In this document: one piece after another, positions 19,146-28,545 of the stretch | How positions within the stretch are numbered: position 1 is the stretch's first letter | Layout of the letters: each line of letters begins with the position of its first letter | Assembly (NCBI GenBank): GCA_016200915.1 | Contig: JACQDV010000090.1 | Coordinates: 1-64,000, forward strand | Reading direction: 5' to 3' | Source of the DNA: Sphingobacteriales bacterium | GTDB taxonomy: Bacteria; Bacteroidota; Bacteroidia; Chitinophagales; Chitinophagaceae | Length of the DNA: 64,000 bases | Made by a program: the position numbers and the translations under genes | Notes under the pieces: generated by a model | Told to the model about the DNA's origin: nothing | Seen by the model: the letters and a program-made list of their open reading frames with translations, nothing else | The model's database searches: none

Positions 19146-20033
19146 ATGTCAGGTGCATTAAAAGAAGTTCGTAACAGGATCAAATCAGTACAAAGTACAC
19201 AGCAAATCACTAAAGCCATGAAGATGGTGAGTGCTGCCAAACTGCGTAAAGCACAGGATTCCATCATTCAAATGCGGCCTTATGCTCAAAAGCTGCAGCA
19301 AATGCTCAGCAATATTGTGAGCAATACCGATGGTGGCGATTTGGGCGGATTAAACCTGGCTGCTGAAAGACCTGCTGAAAAAATATTGTTTATTGTTATT
19401 ACCTCTGACCGTGGTTTGTGCGGCGCTTATAATGCCAATGTGGTAAAAGCAGCCCGTGCTTCTATTAACGAAAATTATAGTGAGCAACTGAAAAAAGGTA
19501 ATGTTACAGTATGGCCAATCGGTAAAAAAGGCTGGGAAGCTTTTCAGCGTTTTAAAATTCCTACTGATACTGCACATAAAGATATTTTCATTAACCTCAG
19601 TTTTGAAAATGTACAGTCAGCTGCACAAGCCGCTATGCAGGCATTCCTGAATAAAGAATTTGATGTGGTGGAATTAGTGTACAGTGAATTTAAGAATGCC
19701 GCTACCCAGCGTTTTGTGGTAGAACGTTTTTTGCCGATTGCCAAAGTGGAAAACAAAGACAGCAATAAAAAATCTGATTTCATTTTTGAACCGGCCAAGG
19801 AATCATTGATTGCTGAACTGATGCCAAAAATCCTCAATACTCAATTATATAAAGCAGTACTGGATGCTAATGCCTCTGAGCATGGTGCCCGGATGACGGC
19901 GATGGATAAAGCTTCAGAAAACGCCAATGAACTCCTGCGTTCATTGAAGATTTCTTACAACCGTGCAAGACAGGCAGCTATCACCACTGAGCTGACGGAG
20001 ATTGTAAGTGGTGCAGCAGCTTTACAAGGTTAA
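19146..20033 (+). CDS. atpG: ATP synthase F1 subunit gamma
   Basis: The 295-residue central-stalk subunit couples proton flow to ATP synthesis in the F1Fo complex at the inner membrane. The conserved N-terminal helix (ALKEVRNRIKSVQSTQQITK, MKMVSAAKLRKAQ), the middle FIVITSDRGLCGAYNANV and the C-terminal coiled-coil end (ARQAAITTELTEIVSGAAAL) are all intact. No other ATP synthase gene is adjacent, so atpG here is either separated from the other subunits or the rest lies outside the window; the upstream neighbour is a regulator, not atpA. Confidence 0.95.
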   Translation: MSGALKEVRNRIKSVQSTQQITKAMKMVSAAKLRKAQDSIIQMRPYAQKLQQMLSNIVSNTDGGDLGGLNLAAERPAEKILFIVITSDRGLCGAYNANVVKAARASINENYSEQLKKGNVTVWPIGKKGWEAFQRFKIPTDTAHKDIFINLSFENVQSAAQAAMQAFLNKEFDVVELVYSEFKNAATQRFVVERFLPIAKVENKDSNKKSDFIFEPAKESLIAELMPKILNTQLYKAVLDANASEHGARMTAMDKASENANELLRSLKISYNRARQAAITTELTEIVSGAAALQG

Positions 20034-20080
20034 TAAGTTTATAGTTTGTGGTTTATTGTTTATTGTTAGATTGCACAACC

Positions 20081-20121
20081 ACAAACTACAAACTACAAAC
20101 TACAAACTACAAACTACAAAC
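20081..20121. repeat. tandem heptamer repeat, about 5.9 copies of ACAAACT
   Basis: Five perfect ACAAACT units followed by ACAAAC fill the gap between atpG and scpB, ending six bases before the scpB ATG. Just upstream, TAGTTTGTGGTT (20042-20053) is the complement of AACCACAAACTA (20077-20088), so the whole gap can fold into a hairpin. Variation in copy number could change scpB leader length. Confidence 0.9.
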
Positions 20122-20127
20122 AATACA

Positions 20128-20922
20128 ATGGAGTTGTCCGTAATCATTCCGCATATTGAAGCATTGATTTTTGCAAGCGACAGAGCACTGGGTGCGTTAG
20201 AACTGACTGAGCTTATAAATAATTCCCAGGGTTTTATTGAAGACCGTGCCACATTGGAACAGGTAGAAGCTTCCATTGAGACGATCAGGGAAAAATACAA
20301 TGCAGAATTTTATCCCTTTGAAGTAAGAATGATTGGCGGCGGATGGCAGTTTGTTACTAAGAAAGAATATTTTAAAACGGTTGCTGTATTAAATGGCGAA
20401 AAGTTTTTAAAACGGCTTAGTAACGCATCGTTAGAAACATTATCCATTATAGCCTATAAACAACCAATCACTAAAGGAGAGATGGAAGCGATACGTGGAG
20501 TGAATTGTGATTATGCAGTACAAAAATTATTAGAGAAAGAATTGATTGTTATATCCGGAAGAAATGAAAAATTGCCAGGTCATCCGCTGGTGTATGCTAC
20601 TTCCAGAACGTTTATGGATTATTTTGGTATCAACTCAGTGGAAGATTTACCAAAGCTGAAAGAGATCATCCCTGATGAAATCATTCTTCCAACACAGGTA
20701 AATGAAAATTTCGAAGTATCAGAAGAATTGCAGGCAGAAGAACCATTGCCTGTTACAGATGTAAAGGAAGAAGAAAAGCCTTTAGTGGTAAATGAAAATG
20801 GTGATTTGATTGAAACAGAGGAAAACAAGGAAAGTGAAGAAACTCAAGCCTCACCTGAAGAGGAGGAGCAGAGTGATGATGAACAAACTTCAGATGATCA
20901 ACCAAATGATGAACAACAATAG
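20128..20922 (+). CDS. scpB: segregation and condensation protein B
   Basis: With the start at ATG 20128 the protein has 264 residues. The first 180 form the two winged-helix ScpB core (IEALIFASDRALGALELTEL, LSIIAYKQPITKGEMEAIRG, ELIVISGRNEKLPGHPLVYA) that bridges ScpA and SMC in the chromosome condensin. The last 80 residues are an acidic low-complexity tail rich in Glu, Asp and Gln, common in Bacteroidota ScpB. The frame is open upstream to 20008, but that part is translated tandem repeat and is unlikely to be coding. scpA is not adjacent. Confidence 0.9.
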   Translation: MELSVIIPHIEALIFASDRALGALELTELINNSQGFIEDRATLEQVEASIETIREKYNAEFYPFEVRMIGGGWQFVTKKEYFKTVAVLNGEKFLKRLSNASLETLSIIAYKQPITKGEMEAIRGVNCDYAVQKLLEKELIVISGRNEKLPGHPLVYATSRTFMDYFGINSVEDLPKLKEIIPDEIILPTQVNENFEVSEELQAEEPLPVTDVKEEEKPLVVNENGDLIETEENKESEETQASPEEEEQSDDEQTSDDQPNDEQQ

Positions 20923-20942
20923 TGATAAAAAAATTAAATAAA

Positions 20943-20974
20943 AATAAAGGATGGGTGAATGCTCATCCTTTATT
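20943..20974 (+). terminator. terminator after scpB
   Basis: AATAAAGGATG (20943-20953) pairs perfectly with CATCCTTTATT (20964-20974) around a 10-base loop, 20 bp after the scpB stop. The following tail is T-rich (TATTGTTTAT). Confidence 0.65.
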
Positions 20975-21046
20975 GTTTATAAAAAACAAGTAGTTGTTAG
21001 GGATAAAGCGTTTGTTTCTTAGTTAAATTCGTTTTTGAAATAAATT

Positions 21047-22270
21047 ATGTCAGAGTTAAAACTTTCTAATCAGCAATTATCAGAAATAGCCAAAGAGTTT
21101 GGCACACCTGTGTATGTATATCATGCTGAAAAAATAAAAGCACAGTATGAAAGACTTACTAATGCTTTCAGCGGCATCAATGCAAAATTCTTTTATGCCT
21201 GCAAAGCATTAACCAATGTAAATATTCTGCGTTATATAAAAAGTATTGGTTGCAATGTGGACTGCAGTTCAGTAAATGAAGTGGAGCTGGCTATTTATGC
21301 AGGCTTTGATCCCCAAAATGTTTTATATACCTCCAACAATATTCACTTCAGCGAAATTGAAAAAGCAGTTGAGTTAGGTGTAAATATTAATATTGACAGT
21401 TTATCCAATTTGGAAAAGTTTGGAAAGAAGTATGGTCATTCTTATCCGGTGGGAATAAGATTAAGACCCAATATTATGGCAGGTGGAAATTTGAAAATAT
21501 CAACTGGTCACTCAAGCAGTAAGTTTGGTATTCCATTAGAGTTAATTGAAAAAGTATTAGACATTGCCAAACAAACAAACCTGCGCATTCAAAACTTACA
21601 TATTCATACCGGCAGCGAAATAAAAGATGTGGAAGTATTTGCTAAAGGAATGGAAGTGTTATTTGAAATTGCACATTACTTTCCTGAACTGGAAGTGTTG
21701 GATTTTGGCGGAGGATTTAAAGTGCCATACAAACCGGGTGATGAAGGAACAGACATGGAATTGCTCGGACAAAAAATGAAAGAAGAATTTGAATGGTTTG
21801 AAAAGAAATACAATCGTAAACTGCAGGCATGGTTTGAACCGGGTAAGTTCATTGTAAGTGAAGCAGGTTATTTTGTTGCAAAAGTAAATGTGTTAAAAAA
21901 TTCGAACGGAACTGTTTTTGCCGGTGTTGATTCAGGATTGAATCATTTGATCCGTCCAATGTTTTATGGTTCGTATCATCACATTGAAAATATTTCCAAT
22001 CCAGCAGGACCGCTTAAATTATACAATGTGGTTGGTAATATTTGTGAGACAGATACTTTTGCTGAAGACCGTGAGTTAAATGAAATAAGAGAAGAAGATT
22101 TATTGGTATTTAATAATGCCGGGGCATATGGTTTTGAAATGGCGTCTAATTATAACAGTCGTTATAAACCAGCAGAAGTATTAGTAAAAGATGATAAAGC
22201 ACAATTGATTCGTAATAGAGATAATTTTGATGACCTGCTGCGCAATCAAATTCAGATGCCAGACTTTTAA
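21047..22270 (+). CDS. lysA: diaminopimelate decarboxylase
   Basis: A 407-residue PLP enzyme of alanine-racemase fold III that decarboxylates meso-diaminopimelate to L-lysine, the last lysine step. The PLP lysine is in FFYACKALTN, the phosphate-binding glycines in LDFGGGFKV, and substrate residues in EPGKFIVSEAG and GNICETDTFAEDR. The length fits the family. It is monocistronic, between the scpB terminator and its own terminator at 22451. The start at ATG 21047 is the only reasonable one. Confidence 0.93.
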   Translation: MSELKLSNQQLSEIAKEFGTPVYVYHAEKIKAQYERLTNAFSGINAKFFYACKALTNVNILRYIKSIGCNVDCSSVNEVELAIYAGFDPQNVLYTSNNIHFSEIEKAVELGVNINIDSLSNLEKFGKKYGHSYPVGIRLRPNIMAGGNLKISTGHSSSKFGIPLELIEKVLDIAKQTNLRIQNLHIHTGSEIKDVEVFAKGMEVLFEIAHYFPELEVLDFGGGFKVPYKPGDEGTDMELLGQKMKEEFEWFEKKYNRKLQAWFEPGKFIVSEAGYFVAKVNVLKNSNGTVFAGVDSGLNHLIRPMFYGSYHHIENISNPAGPLKLYNVVGNICETDTFAEDRELNEIREEDLLVFNNAGAYGFEMASNYNSRYKPAEVLVKDDKAQLIRNRDNFDDLLRNQIQMPDF

Positions 22271-22304
22271 CAAATGAAGTTTTTAATTAAAATTATCCGT
22301 CTAA

Positions 22305-22446
22305 GAAGCTGTTTAAAAATAAATTTTTGATTCACCATGTAAGCTATTCGTGGGGAAACGAATGGCTACGATATGTAATGGGCTGTGTCCCCTCAGCCCA
22401 TTTTAAGCCCAATAGAAAATTCAAGTAATCATTTTTAAACAGCTTC
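22305..22446. mobile_element. 142-bp MITE-like element with TAA target duplication
   Basis: Terminal inverted repeats are perfect over 16 bp (GAAGCTGTTTAAAAAT at 22305-22320 against its complement at 22431-22446) and are flanked on both sides by TAA (22302-22304 and 22447-22449), consistent with a 3-bp target duplication. No coding capacity is present. Inside are two hairpins: AGCTATTCGT/ACGAATGGCT (22342-22367) and AATGGGCTG/CAGCCCATT (22377-22402). It sits between the lysA stop and the lysA terminator. Confidence 0.8.
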
Positions 22447-22450
22447 TAAC

Positions 22451-22498
22451 AATATTGCCCAACATTTTTCAGATGAAAACATTGGGCAATATTTTTTT
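22451..22498 (+). terminator. terminator between lysA and the convergent sugar dehydrogenase gene
   Basis: AATATTGCCCAA (22451-22462) pairs perfectly with TTGGGCAATATT (22482-22493), followed by a T-run. It lies at a convergent junction and was probably the original lysA terminator, now pushed away by the MITE insertion. Confidence 0.75.
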
Positions 22499-22523
22499 GA
22501 AATTAATACAGGCTATCTGCTTA

Positions 22524-24821
22524 TTAATTAATTATAATACGCTCCGTTAGCAACTCAGCTTCAATGCTGCTAAATAATCTGAATATATATATACCAGATT
22601 TTATGCCTGCTATATTCACACTAAAGTTATTATTTGAATTGTTACCTGTTTGAATCAGCCTTCCTGTAATATCATATATGTAATACGTAAAAGGTTTGGG
22701 AACATTCTTTTTATTATCAACATACAAAAAATTTGATGCAGGGTTTGGAAAAACCTTTAATGAAGGACTGTTTCGGGGTACATCCTGTGCCGGGTTTTCC
22801 CGTATTGGAAGTGGGGTACCGGTAAACCTGAACCTGAGAATAGTACCACCATTCAACGTGTTAGAATTTGCTCCTCCAAAACCACCAGTGGGGCCAGAAG
22901 TACTGCCGCTGCTGTCAATGGCGGCATAAATGGATGCGCCAAGTTTTGAAAAAGTGATATCTCTTACCCTCCATCCGTGCATTAGCGGAAAAGTATCTAT
23001 AACAACTTTTGGTGATTGAGTACTGTCAATTGAACTGCCGTCGCTTTTTAGCTTTAAACGGAATAAACCATATTTTAATGAGGTAACCATTAATGAATTA
23101 TTCCAGTTTACCGGCCCTCCCGCTACGGCGGAAAAGTTGTAGTAATCAATAGATGATGGGGCAATAGTTGGCCAGGTAAAAATATTGCCAGTATTAATAT
23201 TATTTAGTTGGCCACCCGTCCAGTTAAAGAAGGAAAAAATTGGTTCGGTGTTATCGGGAGTTATATTACAAAAAGCTGCTTTTTCGTTCGGTATGATAAC
23301 ACTGGCTAACTGATTGTTATTAGCAAAGATGTCAGTATTGCTATAATTATCATCACAAAGTCCCGATACTTTAGGCCAGCCGTAATTTTTGCCTGCTACC
23401 AGTATATTTATTTCATCATCCGATGTATCACCATGTTCGGAACTATATAGTTTCCAGGTGCCGTTTACATTAGCCCATACAAGGCCCTGCGGGTTACGAT
23501 GACCGTAAGTAAACACCGCCGATCTTTTGCCACTTAGCGTGGCAGGCACTACACTTGATGAAAAAGTAAACGGATTGTCGTTGGGTATCCATTGATTAAA
23601 GGGGTCATTCGGGTCGGGTGCATCCGCATCCCTTTCCGTATTTAATCTTAATATTTTTCCTTCATAAACATCTTTATTCTGGCTATTATGAGTCCGGGTA
23701 GTATTATTAAATAGACCTGCTCCCATATCGCCGATAGAATAATACAATTTATAAGTCCCATCTGGCTCGGTAAATGGGCTTATTACCATTCTGCCGGAAT
23801 TATGATCGTTGCTCCCTGATAAGTTTGACATGATAGTATCAATAATTATAAGCGTATCTTTTTTTGGCAGAGTGGATGGATTGCCAACATCTGCCGCATA
23901 ATAAAAACGGCATTGAACAATTTTGGTATTATAAAAACACGGGTTATTGCTATTGGGACAGGTACCCTGTTTATAAACATAAGCCAAATAAACAAACTGT
24001 TTGGTAGGGTTAGTACCAAATAAGGGGTGTAATGCCATACCCATCATACCACCTTGGGGCCATCTGCTGTATGTTTCGGGCTGATTGGCAACAACCGGTC
24101 CACCACTTGGGCCACGCAGAAAGTTTATTTCACCAGTACCAAGGGGGATTTTTAAGACTTGTTGAGGGGGTACATTTTTTGACGTTTGCGTTCTGTTGGC
24201 TGCTATTCTTACAACCCGGTAGCCCCTGGCTTCTGTAATCCATAAAGAATCATCCGGGCCACGTGATATTTCCCATGGGTAACCCAAATTTTTACAAATA
24301 GTATCAATACTAAATAAAATATTAGTTGAGTCGATAATATCAGGAGGCCCGGGGTCGGTAATACAAATATTAAACTGACCATTAGAAGCAGGTGCTCCCG
24401 CTGCATTTGTATAAACCCTTACATAATAGGTGGTGCCCGTAGTTAAACCGGAAGCAGTAATGGAAGTATTTCCACAGGCTAAGCTGGTGAAAGAACCACA
24501 GGTGCCTGAAAATAATTGCAATCTTGCACCAGCATTGGTAATGCTGGGGGTGCCGGTTCCCAAAGAGCTTAATGTAATAGTTGGGTTTGCTTTTGCTGCC
24601 ACAAACTTAAACCACACATCATCATCTGGTGTGCCTGTACAGGCACCAACTGCAACACCAGAATTGGTTGCACCCACTACGGTAGAAAAAGTATTAAAAC
24701 AAGTCCCCGATGTAGGGATTAAAACAGCATTGGCACAGTTATCATTCGGCTGCTGCGTTAAGCCATCAGTAGAAACAAAAAAACAGTAAATAATAAACAG
24801 CGATTGTAAAAGTTTTTTCAT
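22524..24821 (-). CDS. secreted PQQ-type sugar dehydrogenase with T9SS sorting domain
   Basis: A 765-residue secreted protein. After a signal peptide (residues about 1-22) comes a beta-sandwich domain of about 130 residues (NDNCANAVLIPTSGTC to FNICITDP), also found in the divergent neighbour. The main part is a six-bladed propeller resembling soluble glucose/sorbosone dehydrogenases (YPWEISRGPDDSLWITEARG, YGHRNPQGLVWANV, EHGDTSDDEINIL, NYGWPKVSG). The last 75 residues are a type A sorting domain for the type IX secretion system (LKVFPNPASNFLYVD, then DITGRLIQTG). It should be exported and surface-attached or released, oxidising a sugar or aldose. Whether PQQ is bound cannot be decided here. 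Confidence 0.83.
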   Translation of the reverse strand: MKKLLQSLFIIYCFFVSTDGLTQQPNDNCANAVLIPTSGTCFNTFSTVVGATNSGVAVGACTGTPDDDVWFKFVAAKANPTITLSSLGTGTPSITNAGARLQLFSGTCGSFTSLACGNTSITASGLTTGTTYYVRVYTNAAGAPASNGQFNICITDPGPPDIIDSTNILFSIDTICKNLGYPWEISRGPDDSLWITEARGYRVVRIAANRTQTSKNVPPQQVLKIPLGTGEINFLRGPSGGPVVANQPETYSRWPQGGMMGMALHPLFGTNPTKQFVYLAYVYKQGTCPNSNNPCFYNTKIVQCRFYYAADVGNPSTLPKKDTLIIIDTIMSNLSGSNDHNSGRMVISPFTEPDGTYKLYYSIGDMGAGLFNNTTRTHNSQNKDVYEGKILRLNTERDADAPDPNDPFNQWIPNDNPFTFSSSVVPATLSGKRSAVFTYGHRNPQGLVWANVNGTWKLYSSEHGDTSDDEINILVAGKNYGWPKVSGLCDDNYSNTDIFANNNQLASVIIPNEKAAFCNITPDNTEPIFSFFNWTGGQLNNINTGNIFTWPTIAPSSIDYYNFSAVAGGPVNWNNSLMVTSLKYGLFRLKLKSDGSSIDSTQSPKVVIDTFPLMHGWRVRDITFSKLGASIYAAIDSSGSTSGPTGGFGGANSNTLNGGTILRFRFTGTPLPIRENPAQDVPRNSPSLKVFPNPASNFLYVDNKKNVPKPFTYYIYDITGRLIQTGNNSNNNFSVNIAGIKSGIYIFRLFSSIEAELLTERIIIN

Positions 24822-25193
24822 ACCAAAGCAGTTAAAATTTAAATTATAAGATAATAAATAGTGAAGTTAAGTTTTATACGCTATTTGGGTAAATGTTACT
24901 GTTTACACTATGTGAATAAATAATTTTTTTAAGCGGACATAAGTATTTAAAAAATAAAAACGCTTAAGCTGTACGGAGGGTTAATTAGAATGAATAATAG
25001 ATTTACAATCAATAATTTTTTCGTAATAATACGAATATGGGAAGTAAAAACTGTAGCATAAAGTGAGTAGTTTTGCCCGATTTTTAAAAAGTAGGTACAT
25101 TAACTACTTATACATCATTATAATATTATATAAATACAACTTATTATGTATTTTTAAGCTGCCAATATCGGTGATATTCCATACGCTGAACCC
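24822..25193. promoter_or_regulatory. divergent intergenic region between two T9SS proteins
   Basis: This 372-bp AT-rich gap separates two divergent surface-protein genes and must hold both promoters. On the plus strand TAGTTTTG (25068-25075) matches the -7 consensus TANNTTTG about 118 bp before the downstream ATG, without a clear upstream TTG. I see no other gene or repeat in it. Confidence 0.35.
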
Positions 25194-27968
25194 ATGAAAG
25201 GTGTAAACCATTTACAATCCAATTGCAAAATAATATTACTTTCAGCCCTCCTTTTTTTAAAAGTGGCTCAAAGTAATGCACAAGTCAACGATTTGTGTGG
25301 CGGTGCTATAAACATTGTTTCTTCTTCCACCTGCGCCGTCCCAACAGCCGGGGACATAGTTTCTGGTATCACTACTTATACAAACCTGGGAGGCTCTCTA
25401 GGTTGCGGTGCAGCTAACAGGGACGTATGGTATTCCTTTACTGCCAGATCATCTAACCCAACCATTGTAGTTACCTCTGCTGGTGCCACACCTTTAGCTA
25501 ACCCAAGGGTGCAGTTATTTTCCGGAGCTTGTGCCGGGTTAACAAGTGTATCGTGTGGTACAAACACCGCTACCACATCAACCATCAATGCATCAAATCT
25601 TACAGTAGGTAATCTTTATTTTGCGAGAGTTTATCCAAATACAAGTAGTAATAATGGAAGCTTTACTGTTTGTATTACCGACCCCGTTGCCGTAATTGAT
25701 TACAGCAAAAGTTATATTAACGTAACTAAAAACTCAACTGGTGGTACTGTAACACCCGGAGATATACTTGAAATAAGGGCAACACTGGTAGTTAAAGCAG
25801 GTACAGTTGATAGTGTGGCTTTTTTAGATACACTAAAACAAGGTGGGGGGCTTGCCTTACAGCCAGACAGTTTGGCAATCAGGACGAATGAAGGGAAAAT
25901 AGTTTCTAATGCAGGTGCCGGTGAAGCCCGTTTTACAAGTGCCAAAGATGCAGATGCAGGATGGGTGGAAGTGGTCCCTATTACACTTGACTCGGCTATT
26001 CAAATAAGACCCGGCAAAAATGCCAACGTGTTTGCGAGGAGCTTTGTGACAAACAATTCAAGGCCTTCATTTTATGGTAGTACTTGTATTTTAATGGCAA
26101 CTTACAGGGTTAAGGTATATGCAGGGTATGACACAAAAATTAATTTTGGAGGAGGAGCATTGGTGCTACGGGATGCTGCCACAGGCATATTTACAACTGT
26201 AAATTTTAAGAGGGACAGCATAATGGTTTATAACAGCCCGGGGTTATGTCCAAACTCCATTGCTGCTACTAATTCACTGGGGGTTGAAACAAATGGAACA
26301 TTTGGTACACCTTCAACTGGTGCTCCCCTCGCAAGAAACAGGGGCACTTCAGCTTATGTAACTGGTTATACTTATGATACTTTCAGGTCAGGTAATGGCC
26401 CGCAGGATTATTACTATGGTATTGCTAATAATACCAGTGCAAATTATTCAACAATAAATACATGGGCAAAACCTGATGGCAGTTCCCCAAGTAAAAGGGT
26501 ATTTACATTATGGGATATTATTGGCGACCATACAGGCGCTTCTAATACTGCTCAAGGAAACAAGCCTTGTGATACCACACAACCTGTAAGTGCCACCAAT
26601 CCCTGCGGATATATGCTGGTGGTTAATGCAGCTTACAGAACCGATACTGCCTTCCAGTATGCTGTAACTAATTTATGTCCTAATACTTATTATGAAATAT
26701 CAGCTTGGGTAAGAAATATCTGTTATAAATGTGGATGTGATTCTTCAGGCCGGGGTGCTTCATCCGTTGGATATATTCCATTTGCGACTGGTGATTCATC
26801 GGGTGTACCACCAAATCTGGCATTTCAAATTAATGGAACAGATTATTATACTACTGGTGATGTTTTATATACAGGTACCAACAGAGCTGCCCCGGTAGAT
26901 ACTACACAGGCAGGGTCCGATTCTCTCAACCGCTGGGTGCAAAAAGGATTCGTTTACCAGACGGGTATTGCAGAAACTTCTTTTACTTTAACTATCCGGA
27001 ATAATTCGCCCGGTGGGGGTGGAAATGACTGGGCTCTTGATGATATTGGATTAAAAACCTGTAACCCTGTACAATTAATAAACCCTGCTTCAGGGTATTC
27101 AGGTTGTGCCAGTGCAATGGCGGTAAGTTTTACTGATTCGGTACTCGCATATTTTCCTAACTATAAATATGTGAGGTGGGAAAAAAGTTGTAACAACGGA
27201 AGTAGCTGGACAACTATCAAGAACGATACGCTAGCCTATACGGCCAAAATTTCAAATGATTCACTGGCGAAAACTATTTATAGCTTTTTACCCGTTTATG
27301 CCGACAGCGGTTGTATTATAAGGGTGAAAGTAGCAACTACCTCCGCCAACCTTAATAACGCCAATTGCTCAGTAGTAGCATCTGGTAATATTCCGCTTAA
27401 CATATCCAATTGTACGCCACTTCCAATCTCTCTTATTAATTTTTATGGAACTGTTATTGACCAGTCTGCTCAACTTAAATGGACGGTTACAAAGGAATTT
27501 AATAATGGGTATTTTATTATTGAAAAAAGCCGGGACGGAAATAATTTTATTGCGGCAGGAAGAGTAAATGCACTGACAACCCAGGGACAAACATATAAAT
27601 TTACTGACCCTGATATACTTAGTGGACAGGCGTTTTACAGAATAAAAGCTATCTCAGGTGATGGGCTACTTTTTAAATACACGGAAATAATTGTACTGAG
27701 TAACTACGAAAAAAGTGTTGCACTCCTTTCGGCTATTAACCCATTTAAAAATGAAATTAAAGCTGAAATTTTAACTACCAGAAGCGGTATTATACAGGCA
27801 GATGTCGTAAATATTTTTGGTGAGACTGTGGCTTCAAAAAAGATTTTTGTTAATAAAGGCAACAATAAGTTTGAAATAGAAAACCTATCAATATTGAGCA
27901 AAGGCCAGTATTTTTTGCGGCTTCGTTTTGAAGACCAGATTATAAATAAGGCTTTAATTAAGGGATAA
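25194..27968 (+). CDS. large T9SS-exported surface protein
   Basis: A 924-residue protein with an N-terminal export signal (ending QSNAQ). Residues about 30-165 repeat the beta-sandwich domain of the divergent dehydrogenase (NDLCGGAINIVSSSTCAV to FTVCITDP). The middle contains serine/threonine-rich beta domains and a cysteine-rich stretch (RNICYKCGCDSSGRG) before a carbohydrate-binding-like jelly-roll region (FVYQTGIAETSFTLTIRNN). The C-terminus (LLSAINPFKNEIKAEILTT to the end) is a type A T9SS sorting domain. No catalytic motif was recognised, so an adhesin or matrix role is only a guess. Confidence 0.78.
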   Translation: MKGVNHLQSNCKIILLSALLFLKVAQSNAQVNDLCGGAINIVSSSTCAVPTAGDIVSGITTYTNLGGSLGCGAANRDVWYSFTARSSNPTIVVTSAGATPLANPRVQLFSGACAGLTSVSCGTNTATTSTINASNLTVGNLYFARVYPNTSSNNGSFTVCITDPVAVIDYSKSYINVTKNSTGGTVTPGDILEIRATLVVKAGTVDSVAFLDTLKQGGGLALQPDSLAIRTNEGKIVSNAGAGEARFTSAKDADAGWVEVVPITLDSAIQIRPGKNANVFARSFVTNNSRPSFYGSTCILMATYRVKVYAGYDTKINFGGGALVLRDAATGIFTTVNFKRDSIMVYNSPGLCPNSIAATNSLGVETNGTFGTPSTGAPLARNRGTSAYVTGYTYDTFRSGNGPQDYYYGIANNTSANYSTINTWAKPDGSSPSKRVFTLWDIIGDHTGASNTAQGNKPCDTTQPVSATNPCGYMLVVNAAYRTDTAFQYAVTNLCPNTYYEISAWVRNICYKCGCDSSGRGASSVGYIPFATGDSSGVPPNLAFQINGTDYYTTGDVLYTGTNRAAPVDTTQAGSDSLNRWVQKGFVYQTGIAETSFTLTIRNNSPGGGGNDWALDDIGLKTCNPVQLINPASGYSGCASAMAVSFTDSVLAYFPNYKYVRWEKSCNNGSSWTTIKNDTLAYTAKISNDSLAKTIYSFLPVYADSGCIIRVKVATTSANLNNANCSVVASGNIPLNISNCTPLPISLINFYGTVIDQSAQLKWTVTKEFNNGYFIIEKSRDGNNFIAAGRVNALTTQGQTYKFTDPDILSGQAFYRIKAISGDGLLFKYTEIIVLSNYEKSVALLSAINPFKNEIKAEILTTRSGIIQADVVNIFGETVASKKIFVNKGNNKFEIENLSILSKGQYFLRLRFEDQIINKALIKG

Positions 27969-28018
27969 TCAAATATCAATTAATTTTTAAACAGCAGCAT
28001 TGGCATCCCGGCTGTTGA

Positions 28019-28501
28019 TTATTTCACTTCTTTTATATCAGCAAACTGCTGACGGCTGAAAGTGCCGGGTTTGGCATGATCACCTGCGGTAAAATCAAAA
28101 TGAATATAGTTGATGCCATGTGTTTCAAATAAATTGACACAGGCAGTAGCAAAAAATTGTGCAGCACCGGATGTTCCTATTTGCTGCGTAAGCTTTTCGC
28201 TTTGAGAGATGGAAACATTTAATGTATCGTTCGTTATGCTGCTGAATTGAATCAGTATATCAGGATAAACCATATTAAGTCCATTGATGATGGCCTGCAC
28301 ATTAGGATTGCTTATTTCTTCTGTTAAAACTTTGATTCGGGTACTTTGCTCATTATCTACATTCCAGAAATAAAGCGTATCACCTGCATTTTCGCCAAAT
28401 GCTAATGTGTCGTTTGTTACAGGTTCATTTACATTATTGTTTGCATTGTTATTACAGCTGGCAAAGGCCATGACTGCAAAAACATAAAATAGCTTTTTCA
28501 T
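28019..28501 (-). CDS. small lipoprotein of unknown function
   Basis: A 160-residue protein with a lipoprotein signal (FAVMAFASC, Cys at residue 16) followed by an asparagine-rich linker (NNNANNNVNEP). The mature domain is an alternating alpha/beta segment (VQAIINGLNMVYPDILIQF; AAQFFATACVNLFETHGINYIHFDF) that resembles sporulation/GerMN-like folds, though I cannot confirm it. It lies 45 bp downstream of the nickel-transporter-like gene at the end of the urease operon and could be co-transcribed. Confidence 0.6.
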   Translation of the reverse strand: MKKLFYVFAVMAFASCNNNANNNVNEPVTNDTLAFGENAGDTLYFWNVDNEQSTRIKVLTEEISNPNVQAIINGLNMVYPDILIQFSSITNDTLNVSISQSEKLTQQIGTSGAAQFFATACVNLFETHGINYIHFDFTAGDHAKPGTFSRQQFADIKEVK

Positions 28502-28545
28502 GAATTAAAGTTACGAAGGCAACAGAGGAGATAAAAGTTAAAAGA

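Noticed and set aside
19146-20033. An ATP synthase operon around atpG
   Set aside because: Only the gamma subunit is present; neighbours are a regulator gene and scpB.
20081-20121. Tandem repeats as a CRISPR array
   Set aside because: Units are 7 bp without spacers and no cas genes are near; it is a microsatellite-like spacer.
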